Origin: Methylocystis sp. MJC1
GTDB lineage: Bacteria > Pseudomonadota > Alphaproteobacteria > Rhizobiales > Beijerinckiaceae
Direction of reading: 5' to 3'
Assembly (NCBI RefSeq): GCF_026427715.1
Contig: NZ_CP107558.1
Span: 2,269,001 to 2,333,000 of the forward strand
DNA length: 64,000 bases
Shown: positions 19,185 to 29,030 of the stretch, in pieces
Layout of the letters: the number at the start of each line of letters is the position of its first letter
Numbering within the stretch: position 1 is the stretch's first letter
Translations under genes and position numbers: made by a program
Notes under the pieces: model-generated
The model's input: only the letters and a program-made list of their open reading frames with translations
The model's database searches: none
Told to the model about the DNA's origin: nothing

Positions 19185-20419
19185 TAGCGATCGACCTCCC
19201 CGAAGACGATATCGAGCGAGCCAAGGATCGCCGAGACGTCGGCGAGCATATGGCCCTTACACATGAAATCCATGGACGAGAGATGGGCGAAGCCCGGCGC
19301 GCGGATCTTGCAGCGATAGGGTTTGTCGCCGCCGTCCGACACCAGATAGACGCCGAATTCGCCCTTGGGCGCCTCGACCGCCGCGTAAACTTCACCGGCC
19401 GGGACATGGAAGCCCTCAGTGAAGAGCTTGAAGTGATGGATGAGCGCTTCCATCGAGCGCTTCATGTCGCCGCGCGACGGCTGGGTGATCTTGTGATTCG
19501 GCGTCAGAACCGGGCCGCGGCCGTCGGCGCGCAGCAGCTTCTCGACGCACTGCTTCATGATGTAGGTCGACTGCCGCATCTCCTCCATGCGGATCACCGC
19601 GCGGTCGTAGCAGTCGCCGTTCTTGCCGACGGGGATGTCGAACTCCATCTCCTCGTAGCACTCATAGGGCTGCGCCTTGCGCAAATCCCAGGCCGCGCCG
19701 GAGCCGCGCACCATCACGCCCGAATAGCCCCACTTCCAGGCGTCCTCGAGCGAGATCACGCCGATGTCGACGTTGCGCTGCTTGAAGATGCGGTTCTCGA
19801 TGAAGAGAGCCGCGAGATCGTCGCAGAGCTTCAGGAAGGGATCACAGAAGGCGCCGATGTCCTCGACGAGCTGGTCCGGGAGGTCGCGCGCGACGCCGCC
19901 CGGACGGAAATAATTGGCGTGCATGCGCGCGCCGGAAGCGCGCTCATAGAACACCATGAGCTTCTCGCGCTCCTCATAGCCCCACAGAGGCGGCGTGAGC
20001 GCGCCGACGTCCATCGCCTGCGAGGTGACGTTCAAGAGATGCGACAGCAGACGGCCGATCTCGGCGTAGAGAACGCGGATGAGCTGGCCGCGGCGCGGCA
20101 CTTCCACGCCGAGCAGGCGCTCGATCGCCAGACAGAAAGCGTGCTCCTGATTCATCGGCGCGCAATAATCGAGCCGATCGAAGTAAGGCACGTTCTGCAG
20201 ATAGGTGCGTGACTCCATCAGCTTCTCGGTGCCGCGATGGAGGAAGCCGACATGCGGATCGACGCGCTCTACCACTTCGCCGTCGAGCTCCAGGATCAGG
20301 CGGAGCACGCCATGCGCCGCCGGATGCTGCGGGCCGAAGTTGATGTTGAAGTTACGCAGGCCCTGGGATTCGGGCTTCGCGGGGGCGATAGCTTGATCGT
20401 TCATCTGCGCCGCGCTCAC
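19184..20419 (-). CDS. nuoD: NADH-quinone oxidoreductase subunit D
   Basis: The 49-kDa-type subunit that lines the quinone-binding site. It reads [50 protein letters not shown] and ends [11 protein letters not shown]. The GTG at 20419 overlaps the nuoC stop (GTGA); an in-frame ATG at 20404 (NDQAIAPAK) is a plausible alternative with a weaker upstream purine run. Separate nuoC and nuoD genes are usual in alphaproteobacteria. Confidence 0.96.
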   Translation of the reverse strand: MSAAQMNDQAIAPAKPESQGLRNFNINFGPQHPAAHGVLRLILELDGEVVERVDPHVGFLHRGTEKLMESRTYLQNVPYFDRLDYCAPMNQEHAFCLAIERLLGVEVPRRGQLIRVLYAEIGRLLSHLLNVTSQAMDVGALTPPLWGYEEREKLMVFYERASGARMHANYFRPGGVARDLPDQLVEDIGAFCDPFLKLCDDLAALFIENRIFKQRNVDIGVISLEDAWKWGYSGVMVRGSGAAWDLRKAQPYECYEEMEFDIPVGKNGDCYDRAVIRMEEMRQSTYIMKQCVEKLLRADGRGPVLTPNHKITQPSRGDMKRSMEALIHHFKLFTEGFHVPAGEVYAAVEAPKGEFGVYLVSDGGDKPYRCKIRAPGFAHLSSMDFMCKGHMLADVSAILGSLDIVFGEVDR

Positions 20420-21018
20420 TTGCTCGCTTTCTCATCGCCAGGAAGGTCGTATTTCACGGCCTCCCACGGCGAGAGGAAATCGAAATTGCGGTATTCCTGC
20501 TGGAGCCGCACGGGCTCGTAGACGACGCGCTTGCGCTCGTCGTCGTAACGCACCTCGACGAAGCCGGACATGGGGAAGTCCTTGCGCAGCGGATGACCGT
20601 CGAAGCCATAGTCGGTCATGATGCGGCGCAGGTCCGGATGGCCCGCGAAGATCACGCCGAAGAGATCATAGGTCTCGCGCTCGAACCAATCGGCGCCGGG
20701 AAACAGCGGGACGATCGAGGCGATGGGCGTGTCTTCAGCCACCAGCGCCTTGATGCGGATGCGGCGATTGTGCTTGGGCGACTGGAAATGCGCCACGACC
20801 TCGAAACGCTCCTCGCGCTCCGGATAGTCGGCGGCGGTCACATCGATGAAATTGACGAAGAGGCACTCGGGATCGTCACGCAGATAGGTCGCCACGTCGA
20901 TCCAGCGATCACGCGCGATGGTGAGCGTAAGCTCGCCATAAGCGAGCTTCACCTCGGTCACCGCGCCGGGAAGAGCGCCGCTGACCCGCGCGCCGAGAGC
21001 TTCCAATTCAGCCGACAT
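20416..21018 (-). CDS. nuoC: NADH-quinone oxidoreductase subunit C
   Basis: The 30-kDa-type subunit of complex I. The 200-residue sequence includes the signature [20 protein letters not shown] and [20 protein letters not shown]. It overlaps nuoD by four bases, but 134 bases containing a palindromic repeat separate it from nuoB. Confidence 0.96.
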   Translation of the reverse strand: MSAELEALGARVSGALPGAVTEVKLAYGELTLTIARDRWIDVATYLRDDPECLFVNFIDVTAADYPEREERFEVVAHFQSPKHNRRIRIKALVAEDTPIASIVPLFPGADWFERETYDLFGVIFAGHPDLRRIMTDYGFDGHPLRKDFPMSGFVEVRYDDERKRVVYEPVRLQQEYRNFDFLSPWEAVKYDLPGDEKASK

Positions 21019-21060
21019 CCGTCAACCCCATTCAAGGACGCGAGCGCGTCCGTCACATTC

Positions 21061-21131
21061 CGTCATTGCGAGCGGAGCGAAGCAATCCAGTCCGCTGGAT
21101 TGCTTCGTCGCTTCGCTCCTCGCAATGACGG
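21061..21131. repeat. Palindromic repeat, family B, copy 3, within the nuo operon
   Basis: CGTCATTGCGAGCGGAGCGA AGCAATCCAG is followed after five bases by its nearly perfect inverse ending CTCCTCGCAATGACGG. The predicted hairpin spans about 70 bases with arms of about 30. It occupies the only sizable gap in the nuo operon, between nuoB and nuoC, so it is transcribed in the polycistronic RNA. Confidence 0.92.
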
Positions 21132-21152
21132 CAGGCGCCATTGCCAGTTTGC

Positions 21153-21740
21153 TTACCGCTCGATCGTGCCCGTGCGGCGAATCTTTTTCTGCAGCAGCAG
21201 CATGCCGTAGACGAGCGCTTCCGCCGACGGCGGGCAGCCCGGCACATAGACGTCGACCGGAATGATGCGGTCGCAGCCGCGCACCACCGAGTAGGAGTAG
21301 TGGTAGTAGCCGCCGCCATTGGCGCAGGAGCCCATGGAGATGACGTAGCGCGGCTCCGGCATCTGGTCATAGACCTTGCGCAGCGCCGGCGCCATCTTGT
21401 TCGTCAGCGTGCCGGCGATGATGATGCAGTCCGACTGGCGCGGCGAGGCGCGCGGCGCGAAGCCGAAGCGCTCGAGATCGTAGCGCGGCATGGCCGCCTG
21501 AATCATCTCCACCGCGCAGCAGGCGAGACCGAAGGTCATCCACATGAGCGAGCCAGTGCGCGCCCAATTGATGACGTCGTCGGTCGCCGTGACGAAGAAG
21601 CCCTTGTCGGCCAGCTCTTCGTTGATCTGCAGGAAGAAGGGATCGTCCGAGCCCACCGGCTTGCCGGTGCGCGGATCGATGAGTCCCTTGGCCTGCGGCG
21701 CCACCAGCGTCTGATGGCCCTGGTTCGTGATCAATCCCAT
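21153..21740 (-). CDS. nuoB: NADH-quinone oxidoreductase subunit B
   Basis: Carries cluster N2, the electron donor to quinone. The 195-residue product has GLACCAVEM, the [16 protein letters not shown] block and [11 protein letters not shown], giving the four cluster Cys ligands. The ATG at 21740 (GLITNQGHQ) is preceded by AAGGGAG and overlaps the end of nuoA by 10 bases; a seven-residue upstream extension in the frame is unlikely. Confidence 0.96.
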   Translation of the reverse strand: MGLITNQGHQTLVAPQAKGLIDPRTGKPVGSDDPFFLQINEELADKGFFVTATDDVINWARTGSLMWMTFGLACCAVEMIQAAMPRYDLERFGFAPRASPRQSDCIIIAGTLTNKMAPALRKVYDQMPEPRYVISMGSCANGGGYYHYSYSVVRGCDRIIPVDVYVPGCPPSAEALVYGMLLLQKKIRRTGTIER

Positions 21741-22096
21741 TCCAGCGCTCCCTTGCGCCACTCATAGACGAAGCCGACGGTCAGCACGCCGAGGAAAACC
21801 ATCATCGACCAGAAACCGAAGACCCCGGCGTCCTTGAAGGCGACCGCCCAGGGGAAGAGAAACGCCACTTCGAGATCGAACACGATGAAGAGCAGCGACA
21901 CGAGATAGAAGCGCACGTCGAATTTCATGCGCGAGTCGTTGAACGGATTGAAGCCGCACTCGTAAGCGGAGAGCTTCTCCGGATCCGGCGCCTTGAAGGC
22001 GAAGAGGAAGGGCGCGACGAGCAGCGCGCCGGCGATGATCGCGGAGAGCGCGATGAAGATTGCCAGCGGCATATATTGTTCGAGCAGCATCGGCAT
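21731..22096 (-). CDS. nuoA: NADH-quinone oxidoreductase subunit A
   Basis: Three-helix membrane subunit (121 residues) at the start of the nuo operon. The conserved loop [20 protein letters not shown] and [14 protein letters not shown] are intact. The reading frame is open much further upstream, but similarity begins at the ATG at 22096 (or the second ATG at 22090). No strong ribosome-binding site is visible. The 170 bases upstream to the ATP12 gene must contain the operon promoter unless transcription comes through from upstream. Confidence 0.95.
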   Translation of the reverse strand: MPMLLEQYMPLAIFIALSAIIAGALLVAPFLFAFKAPDPEKLSAYECGFNPFNDSRMKFDVRFYLVSLLFIVFDLEVAFLFPWAVAFKDAGVFGFWSMMVFLGVLTVGFVYEWRKGALEWD

Positions 22097-22269
22097 GAGT
22101 CGTGTCCGGTCGGTCCGACATTGCGGCGGGGCGAAGGCCGCTTTCTCGGGAGCTCTAAGTTGGAAAAGCTCCAGGCCGCGGGTTCCGTAACGCAGCGCCT
22201 TGTGCAAAGCAAGAGACAAGGACGGCCGCGGCGAAGTTATGAGGGGAAAGCTTTTGAGAAGACGCCTTT

Positions 22270-23103
22270 TCAGGCGTCCTGCCCATTCGCCGCTCCTTCC
22301 GTCGCGCAGTCGGACAGAAAGGCGGCCGCCGCCATTTCCTTGAATCGCGCCTCGCGGCGCGCCAGCGCCTCGGCGTCCGCGCCCCAGGCCCGCATCTGGA
22401 AGTCCTCGTCGATATGGGCGGCGGCCCAGGCCTCTGCAAGGTCGATATGATTCAGAGACTTGGCAAGCGCGAGAATCAGTGATCCGGTCAGCGTCGTCAT
22501 GACATGCAGGGCCGCGAGCCGCAGCGGCGCGCCCACCCCTTCGCCCACATGGCTGCGCACGGCCTCGGCGAGCGCTGCGATGGACTCCTCCGGCTGGGGG
22601 GCAAACATCACGCCCTCGGCAAGCGTCAGCCGCGCGCCGAACCGCTCGCGGGCGAAGGCGAGCAGAGGGTCCCATGCCGCCCTTTGCGCTGCAGCGAGAC
22701 CCGCGGGCTCGCCAGCGCGGTAGCAGATCATGTCGGAGCCGGCGTATTTGACCAGCTCCGCCTCGACGTCCGCCATTTGCGCAGCGACGCCGTCGAGGGC
22801 TGTATTCACGAGCTTGGTCAGCGGCATTGTCGCGGGGTCGATATATTCGCCCTGCCCCGCCCATTCCGCCGCGAGCGCCTCGGCGAGTTTGCGTGACGGG
22901 ACGATGACACGCCGCCTGGCGGGGGTGTTGACCGAGCGGCCGTCGAGCAGGATCGAAAAGCCGCCTTCCGCCTCTCCAACGGCGGCCTCCTTGTAGAAAC
23001 GCTTAGGCAGCGGACGCGCCGGGTCACGCGCGGCTTTCACGGGGTCACGCTCGGTGGCGGGCACGAAGAAGTCGGCGTCGAAGCCGGTGGGAGTGTCGGG
23101 CAT
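22270..23103 (-). CDS. ATP12-family F1-ATPase assembly chaperone
   Basis: Homologue of mitochondrial Atp12, which binds the F1 alpha subunit during ATP synthase assembly; alphaproteobacteria carry it as a stand-alone gene. The 277 residues show [20 protein letters not shown] followed by LDGRSVNTP and the mostly helical C-terminal domain with [20 protein letters not shown] and [13 protein letters not shown]. No signal or membrane segment. Same strand as nuo and rluA, separated from both by non-coding DNA. Confidence 0.9.
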   Translation of the reverse strand: MPDTPTGFDADFFVPATERDPVKAARDPARPLPKRFYKEAAVGEAEGGFSILLDGRSVNTPARRRVIVPSRKLAEALAAEWAGQGEYIDPATMPLTKLVNTALDGVAAQMADVEAELVKYAGSDMICYRAGEPAGLAAAQRAAWDPLLAFARERFGARLTLAEGVMFAPQPEESIAALAEAVRSHVGEGVGAPLRLAALHVMTTLTGSLILALAKSLNHIDLAEAWAAAHIDEDFQMRAWGADAEALARREARFKEMAAAAFLSDCATEGAANGQDA

Positions 23104-23133
23104 AGGGTCTTTCCAGTTTGTCGGAGCTGCTTA

Positions 23134-23252
23134 CCCCCTCCCCAACCCTCCCACGCTAACGCGGGAGAGGGAGCAGATTGCGGCCTGGATCACCAGCGCC
23201 GATCGCGAGCGTCCCCTCTCCCGCGATAGCGGGGGAGGGACAGGGAGGGGGC
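23134..23252. repeat. GC-rich palindromic repeat, family C, copy 2
   Basis: CCCCTCCCCAACCCTCCCAC through GCGGGAGAGGGAGCAG is followed, after a middle block, by CCCCTCTCCCGCGATAGCGG and GGGAGGGACAGGGAGGGGGC, so the two ends can pair over about 20 bases. The left half equals the repeat at 1490-1544. It fills the space between the rluA-type gene and the ATP12 gene and ends two bases before the stop of the former. Confidence 0.8.
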
Positions 23253-23253
23253 C

Positions 23254-24312
23254 TCACGCGTCCGGCGCGTCCTCGATCGGGTCATATTGCTTCGCGTCGA
23301 AGCCGAAGAGTTCCCAGCTCTTCTTCATATGGTCTGGCAAAGGCGCGGTGACATCGAGCACGCCGCCTTTGGGATGCGGCAGCACGAGGCGCCGAGCCAA
23401 GAGATGCAGCTTGCGCTCCAGCCCGTCCGGCATGGCCCGCAGCGGATCGCGGCGGCGCACCTCGTCCTCCGGGCGATGGCCATATTTGGGGTCGCCGAAG
23501 ATCGGATGGCCGATCGCCTCGGCGTGAGCGCGCAACTGGTGGGTGCGGCCGGTCAGCGGCTTCATCGACAGCCAGGCGCAGCGCGGCGCCACCTTGTCGA
23601 CAATGGCGTAATAGGTGAGCGAATGCTGCGCGTCGGCCTCGCCATGTTTGGCGACCCGCATTTTTTCGAGATCGCGCCCGGCGCCGCGCGTCTTCTCCAT
23701 CCCTGCGCCCTTCGCAAGATAGAGCGAGACCCGCCCCTGCGATGGCTTGGGCACGCCCTCGACCAGCGCCCAGTAGATCTTCTTGGCCTGTCTGGAGCGG
23801 AAGATTTCACCGAGGTCGGCCGCCATGCGCCGGTTCTTGGCGACGAGCAGCACGCCGGAGGTGTCGCGGTCGAGGCGATGCACCAGCACGGGCCGCGTGT
23901 CGCCCTTTGCGAGCGATTCGAGCATGCCGTCGATATGGCGCTTCTGGCCCGAGCCGCCCTGGGTCGCGAGACCGAAGGGCTTGTTGAGGACCATCAGATC
24001 CTTGTCCTCGAAGAGGGTCATCTCGCCGAGCGCCCGCGCGTCCTCAGGATTGGCGCGCTTCACCGCGGGGCTCGCGGGCTCCTCGATCTTGAGCGGCGGC
24101 ACGCGGACCGTCTGGCCCTCCTCCAGCCGCGTCGAGGTCTCGACGCGCTTGCCGTCGACGCGCACTTCTCCCTTGCGGCAGATCTTTGCGAGATGGGAGA
24201 GCGCGAGCGACGGGTAGCGCCGCTTGAACCAGCGGTCCACGCGCATCCCGGCTTCATCCTCCGTGACCATGGTCGTGGTCACGCCGGCGCCTTTCACTTC
24301 CGGCGCGCTCAT
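23254..24312 (-). CDS. RluA-family pseudouridine synthase (RluC-like)
   Basis: Converts specific uridines of rRNA or tRNA to pseudouridine. The 352-residue protein has an N-terminal S4 RNA-binding domain (VDRWFKRRYPSLALSHLAKI, CRKGEVRVDGKRV) and the catalytic motif HRLDRDTSGVLLVAKN with the active Asp, then LTGRTHQLRAHAEAIGHPI. Domain order fits RluC/RluD; the exact target nucleotide cannot be inferred. Confidence 0.92.
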   Translation of the reverse strand: MSAPEVKGAGVTTTMVTEDEAGMRVDRWFKRRYPSLALSHLAKICRKGEVRVDGKRVETSTRLEEGQTVRVPPLKIEEPASPAVKRANPEDARALGEMTLFEDKDLMVLNKPFGLATQGGSGQKRHIDGMLESLAKGDTRPVLVHRLDRDTSGVLLVAKNRRMAADLGEIFRSRQAKKIYWALVEGVPKPSQGRVSLYLAKGAGMEKTRGAGRDLEKMRVAKHGEADAQHSLTYYAIVDKVAPRCAWLSMKPLTGRTHQLRAHAEAIGHPIFGDPKYGHRPEDEVRRRDPLRAMPDGLERKLHLLARRLVLPHPKGGVLDVTAPLPDHMKKSWELFGFDAKQYDPIEDAPDA

Positions 24313-24577
24313 GCGGCGGCTCCCGGTCTCATATGTTTAGAAATTGCAAGCATCGCCGCCTTATCGGACAAAGCGCGCCGCATGTCGATGGCGCCTCGCG
24401 TCGCGGGCTTTGCCGCGTGAGCAAGCTGTGCCGCGCCCAACCCTGACCGCAGCCGGAAACTCGCCTTTTTGGCTTTGCCTTAGCTCGGAATTAATCTTCC
24501 GGTTGCATGCAAGGGAGCGCGACCATCGCCTTTTCTCAAAAGGCTCGTCCAAGGTCGCGCCTTTGAAGCGGCGGCCG

Positions 24578-25948
24578 ATGAAGACCGAAAGCCTGATCGA
24601 AGCGAGATGGGCCGAGCTGATGCAAGATGCTTCGCCGGCGGCGAAGCAATTGCTGGCGAGGCTTTCCGAACGTCATGCGCGCGAATTCGCGGCGACCTTC
24701 TATGAGGAAATGCTGCAGGACCCCGATGCGCGCGGCTTTCTGTCCAGCGAAGGGATCGTCGAGCGCCTGACCGAAAGCCTGCGGCGCTGGATCGACGATA
24801 TTCTCGTGAGCTGGGAGCCGTCGGCGGTCCCGCGGCTGATCGCCTCCCAGCGCCGCCTCGGCGCGGTTCACGCGCGCATTGGCGTCCCCCTTGAGCTCGT
24901 CATGCGCGGGACGCGGCTGCTCAAGCAGACGATCATCGGCGCGCTGCTCGGGAACACCGCCAACACCGACCATCTCGAAGCTGCTAAAATCGCCATCGAA
25001 ATGGTCGACATGGCCGTCGAGATCGCCGCCCATCAATATACGGCGTCGTGCGAGGTCGAGGCACGCACGGAAGAAGCCTATCGCAATTACGCCTCGAGCG
25101 TAAACATGGCCGTTGAACGGGAGCGTCAGCGCGCCGCCCTTTTCAGCTGGGAAAACGAACTTCTGCACGCCTTGATGGCCGGCGCGCCCGGCGCCGCTCT
25201 CCCGCTGATCTCGCAATCGGGTTTCGGGCTCTGGCTGAGGCACAAGGCCGGCTCGATTTTTCCCTTGGACGGGGAGTTTTGCGAGGTCGCCCAGGCGACA
25301 GAACGGATCGACGCCAATCTTGAGCTCTTGCGATCGGGGGAAGCCCCTTACGTCGGTTCGGAAGGAGCCAGGCGTCTCGTCGATCCGGTCCTGAGCGAGA
25401 CCCGGCGAATCCATGAGGTCATCGAAACGCTTTTCGAGCGCCAGGTCAGCCTGGAATCCGGCCGCGACGCGCTGACGCATTTGCTGAGCCGGCGGTTCGA
25501 GTCGACGGTTCTGTGCCGCGAGATCGAAATCAGCCGAAACACCGGCAAGCCCTTCGCCGTGCTCCTGCTCGACGTCGACCACTTCAAAAGCGTGAACGAC
25601 ACTTACGGCCACGAGGCGGGCGACCATGTTCTGCAGCGTGTCGCGGGCGTGTTCAGCGACAATGTGAGAAGCGGCGATTTCGTTTTCCGCCATGGCGGCG
25701 AGGAGTTCCTGATCCTCTGCGTGGAGCTGACAGCCGAAGACGCCGTCGCCGTCGCCGATAAGATCCGCGCAGCCGTCGAGGCGGAGCCCATAGCGATTTC
25801 GCAGACGGTTTCGCTCTCGGTCACCGTCAGCATCGGCGTCGCCGCCTATGACGGGCATCCCGATTATCAGCGCCTTATCTCGCGGGCCGACAGAGCCCTC
25901 TACGAGGCGAAGCACGGTGGCCGCAATAAATGCGCGCTCGCCGCCTGA
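24578..25948 (+). CDS. Globin-coupled diguanylate cyclase (DosC-like)
   Basis: Predicted oxygen-sensing enzyme making cyclic di-GMP. Residues 1-155 resemble a globin-coupled sensor: QRRLGAVHARIGVPLELV holds the likely proximal haem His at residue 98. A helical linker (155-290) leads to a GGDEF domain with LLLDVDHFKSVNDTYGHEAG, the active-site GGEEF at residues 373-377 and an RSGD inhibitory (I-site) motif at 364-367, five residues before it. The frame is open from 24344 but similarity starts at the ATG at 24578 (456 residues, as in DosC). No signal peptide or membrane segment. Divergent from the pseudouridine synthase gene. Confidence 0.88.
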   Translation: MKTESLIEARWAELMQDASPAAKQLLARLSERHAREFAATFYEEMLQDPDARGFLSSEGIVERLTESLRRWIDDILVSWEPSAVPRLIASQRRLGAVHARIGVPLELVMRGTRLLKQTIIGALLGNTANTDHLEAAKIAIEMVDMAVEIAAHQYTASCEVEARTEEAYRNYASSVNMAVERERQRAALFSWENELLHALMAGAPGAALPLISQSGFGLWLRHKAGSIFPLDGEFCEVAQATERIDANLELLRSGEAPYVGSEGARRLVDPVLSETRRIHEVIETLFERQVSLESGRDALTHLLSRRFESTVLCREIEISRNTGKPFAVLLLDVDHFKSVNDTYGHEAGDHVLQRVAGVFSDNVRSGDFVFRHGGEEFLILCVELTAEDAVAVADKIRAAVEAEPIAISQTVSLSVTVSIGVAAYDGHPDYQRLISRADRALYEAKHGGRNKCALAA

Positions 25949-26023
25949 GCAATCCCCGCCCGGCTGTTTGACGATCGCGCGCGCGCCGTTACTCTCTTCG
26001 AAGGCTTTGAAGAGAGAGAGCAT

Positions 26024-26680
26024 ATGTCCAATTTCTACGGCCCCGCCCATCGGGAATTGCAAGACTCCTTCGACTCGCGGCGTCTGGCCGACCTCATGGA
26101 AGGCGGCGTGATGCACGGCGAATTCGCCCCGCATGAGATCGGCTTCATTGAATCGCGCGACATGTTCTTTCTGGCGAGCATCGACCCCGCCGGCCGGCCG
26201 ACCGTCTCCTACAAAGGCGGCGCGCCGGGCTTCGTTCGCGTCACGGGGCCGAAGTCGGTGATGTTTCCCTGGTTCGACGGCAACGGCATGTATTATTCCG
26301 CCGGCAACATCGCCCAAAACAGCAAGGTCGGCCTGCTCTTCATCGACTTCGTGACCCCCAACCGCCTGCGCGTGCAAGGCGAGGCCAAATTGCTGCGCGA
26401 TACGGAGGCAGCCGCCGCTTTCCCGGGCGCGCAATTCGCCGTCGACGTCGCGGTCGAGTCGATCTGGGTCAATTGCCCCCGCTATATCCACCCGCATCAA
26501 AAACTCGCCGACTCGAAATATCTCCCCGACGCGGGGGGCGAGTCGCCGCTTCCCGGCTGGAAGCGGCTGGATGTGGCGCAAGAAGCCCTGCGCCCCGAGG
26601 ACCGGGAGAAAGTCGCCGCCGCGGGTGGGGTCATCGATTTCGAGGCCTATGGGGCGTTGGTTCAGCGTGGCGAGGGCTGA
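26024..26680 (+). CDS. Pyridoxamine 5'-phosphate oxidase-family flavoprotein
   Basis: A flavin-binding split-barrel protein of unknown substrate. The 218 residues show FYGPAHRELQDSFDSRRLAD, SRDMFFLASIDPAGRPTVSY, KGGAPGFVRV and DGNGMYYSAGNI, the layout of PPOX-family proteins of about 200 residues. GAGAGAGAG precedes the ATG. It stands alone, 75 bases after the cyclase gene on the same strand, with a hairpin-rich repeat downstream. Confidence 0.85.
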   Translation: MSNFYGPAHRELQDSFDSRRLADLMEGGVMHGEFAPHEIGFIESRDMFFLASIDPAGRPTVSYKGGAPGFVRVTGPKSVMFPWFDGNGMYYSAGNIAQNSKVGLLFIDFVTPNRLRVQGEAKLLRDTEAAAAFPGAQFAVDVAVESIWVNCPRYIHPHQKLADSKYLPDAGGESPLPGWKRLDVAQEALRPEDREKVAAAGGVIDFEAYGALVQRGEG

Positions 26681-26713
26681 GGGATTCCAGGCAGCCGAAA
26701 CGCCGGGCGTGAG

Positions 26714-26846
26714 CCCATCCCTCCCCTTTACGGGGAGGGTGGCCCCGCGCAAGCGGGGTCGGGTGGGGTAAAGCCCCATCGCTACCGTTGCGGCGCGAAC
26801 CCCACCCGGCGGCCTTCGGCCGCCGACCTCCCCGTAAAGGGGAGGT
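26714..26846. repeat. Large GC-rich inverted repeat, family D
   Basis: CATCCCTCCCCTTTACGGGG AGG at the left and CCTCCCCGTAAAGGGGAGG at the right pair with each other and each is itself palindromic. Inside, CCCCGCGCAAGCGGGG and CGGCGGCCTTCGGCCGCCG form two further hairpins around a central block with GGTGGGG and CCCCACC. The structure suggests a mobile-like palindromic unit or a transcription terminator cluster between the PPOX gene and the SSF-like gene. Confidence 0.8.
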
Positions 26847-26976
26847 ATTTGAGGCTAATGACGGCACGTCGCTATTTTTCGGAGGACGCTTAAGCCGAAC
26901 ACGCGGCAAGGCATTCCTCCTTCCCCCCTCACCCGGCCTCCGCTACTCTCCCCTCCCCTTGAGCGAGAGACCAAAA

Positions 26977-28752
26977 ATGCGAGAGCGTCCCGGCGAAGCT
27001 GTTTTATTCGACCGCGCCACCCTGGATTCGCGAATCGCCTTCGTCTCCGCGAGCTTCCTGCTCGCCTACGGCTTTACGGCCCTGCTCGACCGCGTCGGCG
27101 CGCCGGAGCGTTTCGTGGCGGCGGCGCCGCCCTGGTTCACGGTCCTGGCGCTCGCCGCGCTCGGATTCCTGCTCCACTCGATGCGGGTCTCCTTTTATTA
27201 CGCTGGCGGCCGCGCCGTTCCGGCGAATTACGCGGGCTTCGCCAACGCCGCCATCGCCGTCGCGCTGCTGCTGCCCTTTGCGACGCGGCTCGCCGGCCGT
27301 TCCTGGAGCGTGGGCGTCGTCGCGGGCGCTTTTCTCGGCCTCGCCGGTGCGGCGCTCTTTCTGGGGCCGCTGCTGCGCAAGACCGGCGTGTTCTCGATAT
27401 CCGGGCTTCTCGCCGCGCGGTTTCCATCCGCCGCTCCGCGTTTCGGGCTGGTCGCGGCGGTTGCGCTGTCCTCTGGCTTGCTCGCCGTCGCCGGCGGGCA
27501 GATGGCGGTCGACGCCCTCGTCGATCTGAGCGGCGCCGGCCGCGCCTTCGCCGCCTTCACAATTGCGGGCGCCGGGCTCTTCATCGCCGGCCCGGGGGGA
27601 TTAGGCGGCGCCGTCTGGGCGGCGGCGGCGGCGGCGGGCGTCGCCTTGCTCGGCCTCGGCTGGCCCATCGCCGCTCTGGGCTTTCGCGGCGAATTGCCGG
27701 TGGGCCTTCTGGGCGGTTTCGGCTGGCCGGAAGCGGCGACCCTGCTCTCCGAATGGCGGATCATGCCGGCGCCCGCCGGCCTCGGCGTCGAGATCGGCGC
27801 CACTCTCGCGACAGCCATGGGCGTTCTGGCGCTCGCGCCGATTCTTGCCCCCGCGGTGACGACCGAAGACAATGAGTCGGCGCGCGCCTCGGGCGTGGCG
27901 ACCTTCGCCTGGAGCCTGATCTTTGCGCTGCTCCTTGCCGCGGCCGTCGCCACATCGGCTCTGAGCCTCGCCAGCCAGGTGTCGGGCCAGACGGTCGAAC
28001 GCTTGCCTGAGTCCATCTATTCCGCGAGCGGGCGCGGCCTCGTCGAGATATGCGGGACCAAGGTCCGCACGCCCTCGCAAGCCCAGCGCGCCTGCGCGGC
28101 GGAGAAGATTCCGCCCGGAACGCCGCTCCGGCCTGTCGATGTGCGCCCGGTCGACGGCGACTATCTCCTCGGCGCGCTTCCCGGCGCGGCCGATCTCGGC
28201 GCGGCCGCCTCGGGCCTTCTCACCTCGGCGATCGTCGGCTTGGGGCTGGCGCTGGCGGCCGTCGGGCTTCAGGCCTGCGGCGCCGCCGTCGGCCATGACG
28301 CGCTCTACCGGCTGCGCGGCGAGATCGATCTCACCAGCCGCCGCCTCGCCATCACGCGGCTCGCGCTCATCGCCGTCGCCACCGCAAGCTATGTCGCGAG
28401 CGCAACGCAAATCGTGACGCCCGGCGGGTTGATTGGCCTGGCGCTCGGGATTTCCGCCGCTTGCGTCGCCCCTTCCCTCGCGCTCGCCTTTTGGAATCGC
28501 GCCGGCGATCGCGAGGCTTTGGCGGCGCTGCTCGGCGGCGCCGCCGGATTGGCGGCCGCTTTGCTGCTCGAGGGACCAGCCAGAAAGATCGAGGCCTATG
28601 CGCTCGCAGCGCTGGCCGGCGCGACGCTGGGGCTTGCGGCGGGCGTCATGTCCGGCCTCGCCTCGCGCGACGAAAAACCGGCGGCGATCGCCTTCGTGCG
28701 GCGCGTGCTGCGCGGCGACGGGCAGATCGTCACGCCGGACAAGGGGGCTTGA
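26977..28752 (+). CDS. Sodium:solute symporter-like membrane protein (divergent)
   Basis: A 591-residue polytopic membrane protein with about 13 hydrophobic segments. The region YYAGGRAVPANYAGFANAAI and FSISGLLAARFPSAAPRF recall sodium:solute symporters of the acetate/proline type, and overall length fits, but many usual SSF signature residues are not recognisable, so the substrate is unknown. An extramembrane loop around residues 345-380 carries two Cys (EICGTKV, QRACAAE). The frame extends upstream through the repeat, but the ATG at 26977 (RERPGEAVLF) follows GAGCGAGAG. Alternative: another APC-fold transporter. Confidence 0.65.
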   Translation: MRERPGEAVLFDRATLDSRIAFVSASFLLAYGFTALLDRVGAPERFVAAAPPWFTVLALAALGFLLHSMRVSFYYAGGRAVPANYAGFANAAIAVALLLPFATRLAGRSWSVGVVAGAFLGLAGAALFLGPLLRKTGVFSISGLLAARFPSAAPRFGLVAAVALSSGLLAVAGGQMAVDALVDLSGAGRAFAAFTIAGAGLFIAGPGGLGGAVWAAAAAAGVALLGLGWPIAALGFRGELPVGLLGGFGWPEAATLLSEWRIMPAPAGLGVEIGATLATAMGVLALAPILAPAVTTEDNESARASGVATFAWSLIFALLLAAAVATSALSLASQVSGQTVERLPESIYSASGRGLVEICGTKVRTPSQAQRACAAEKIPPGTPLRPVDVRPVDGDYLLGALPGAADLGAAASGLLTSAIVGLGLALAAVGLQACGAAVGHDALYRLRGEIDLTSRRLAITRLALIAVATASYVASATQIVTPGGLIGLALGISAACVAPSLALAFWNRAGDREALAALLGGAAGLAAALLLEGPARKIEAYALAALAGATLGLAAGVMSGLASRDEKPAAIAFVRRVLRGDGQIVTPDKGA

Positions 28753-28770
28753 TGGCTTTTTAGCCAGGCG

Positions 28771-28838
28771 CTGTCGTTCCGAGCGCTTAACGGAGCCTGG
28801 ATTCCAGATCCTCGCTCGCGCGAGCGTCTGGAATGACA
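28771..28838. repeat. Family A repeat, partial copy
   Basis: GTCGTTCCGAGCGCTTAACG GAGCCTGGATTCCAG is followed by the hairpin CTCGCTCGCGCGAGCG and TCTGGAATGACA, matching half of the family A unit in inverse orientation. It lies downstream of the SSF-like gene and upstream of rpsO. Confidence 0.7.
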
Positions 28839-29030
28839 CGGGCCCGCGCTCCGGCGCGTTGAGCGTCGCTGGCCCGCTTCTTGCCGCCCTCTATCATTCC
28901 CATTCGTTTCTGTTATAACGCCCACGCACGCCCGGCCTCGCCGGGCGGCGCCGTTTGGATCGACCTCGCTGGACGACATCCCGGCCAAGGCCTCTCCCTG
29001 CGGGATACTTCCAACAAAAAGGAAAGACGG

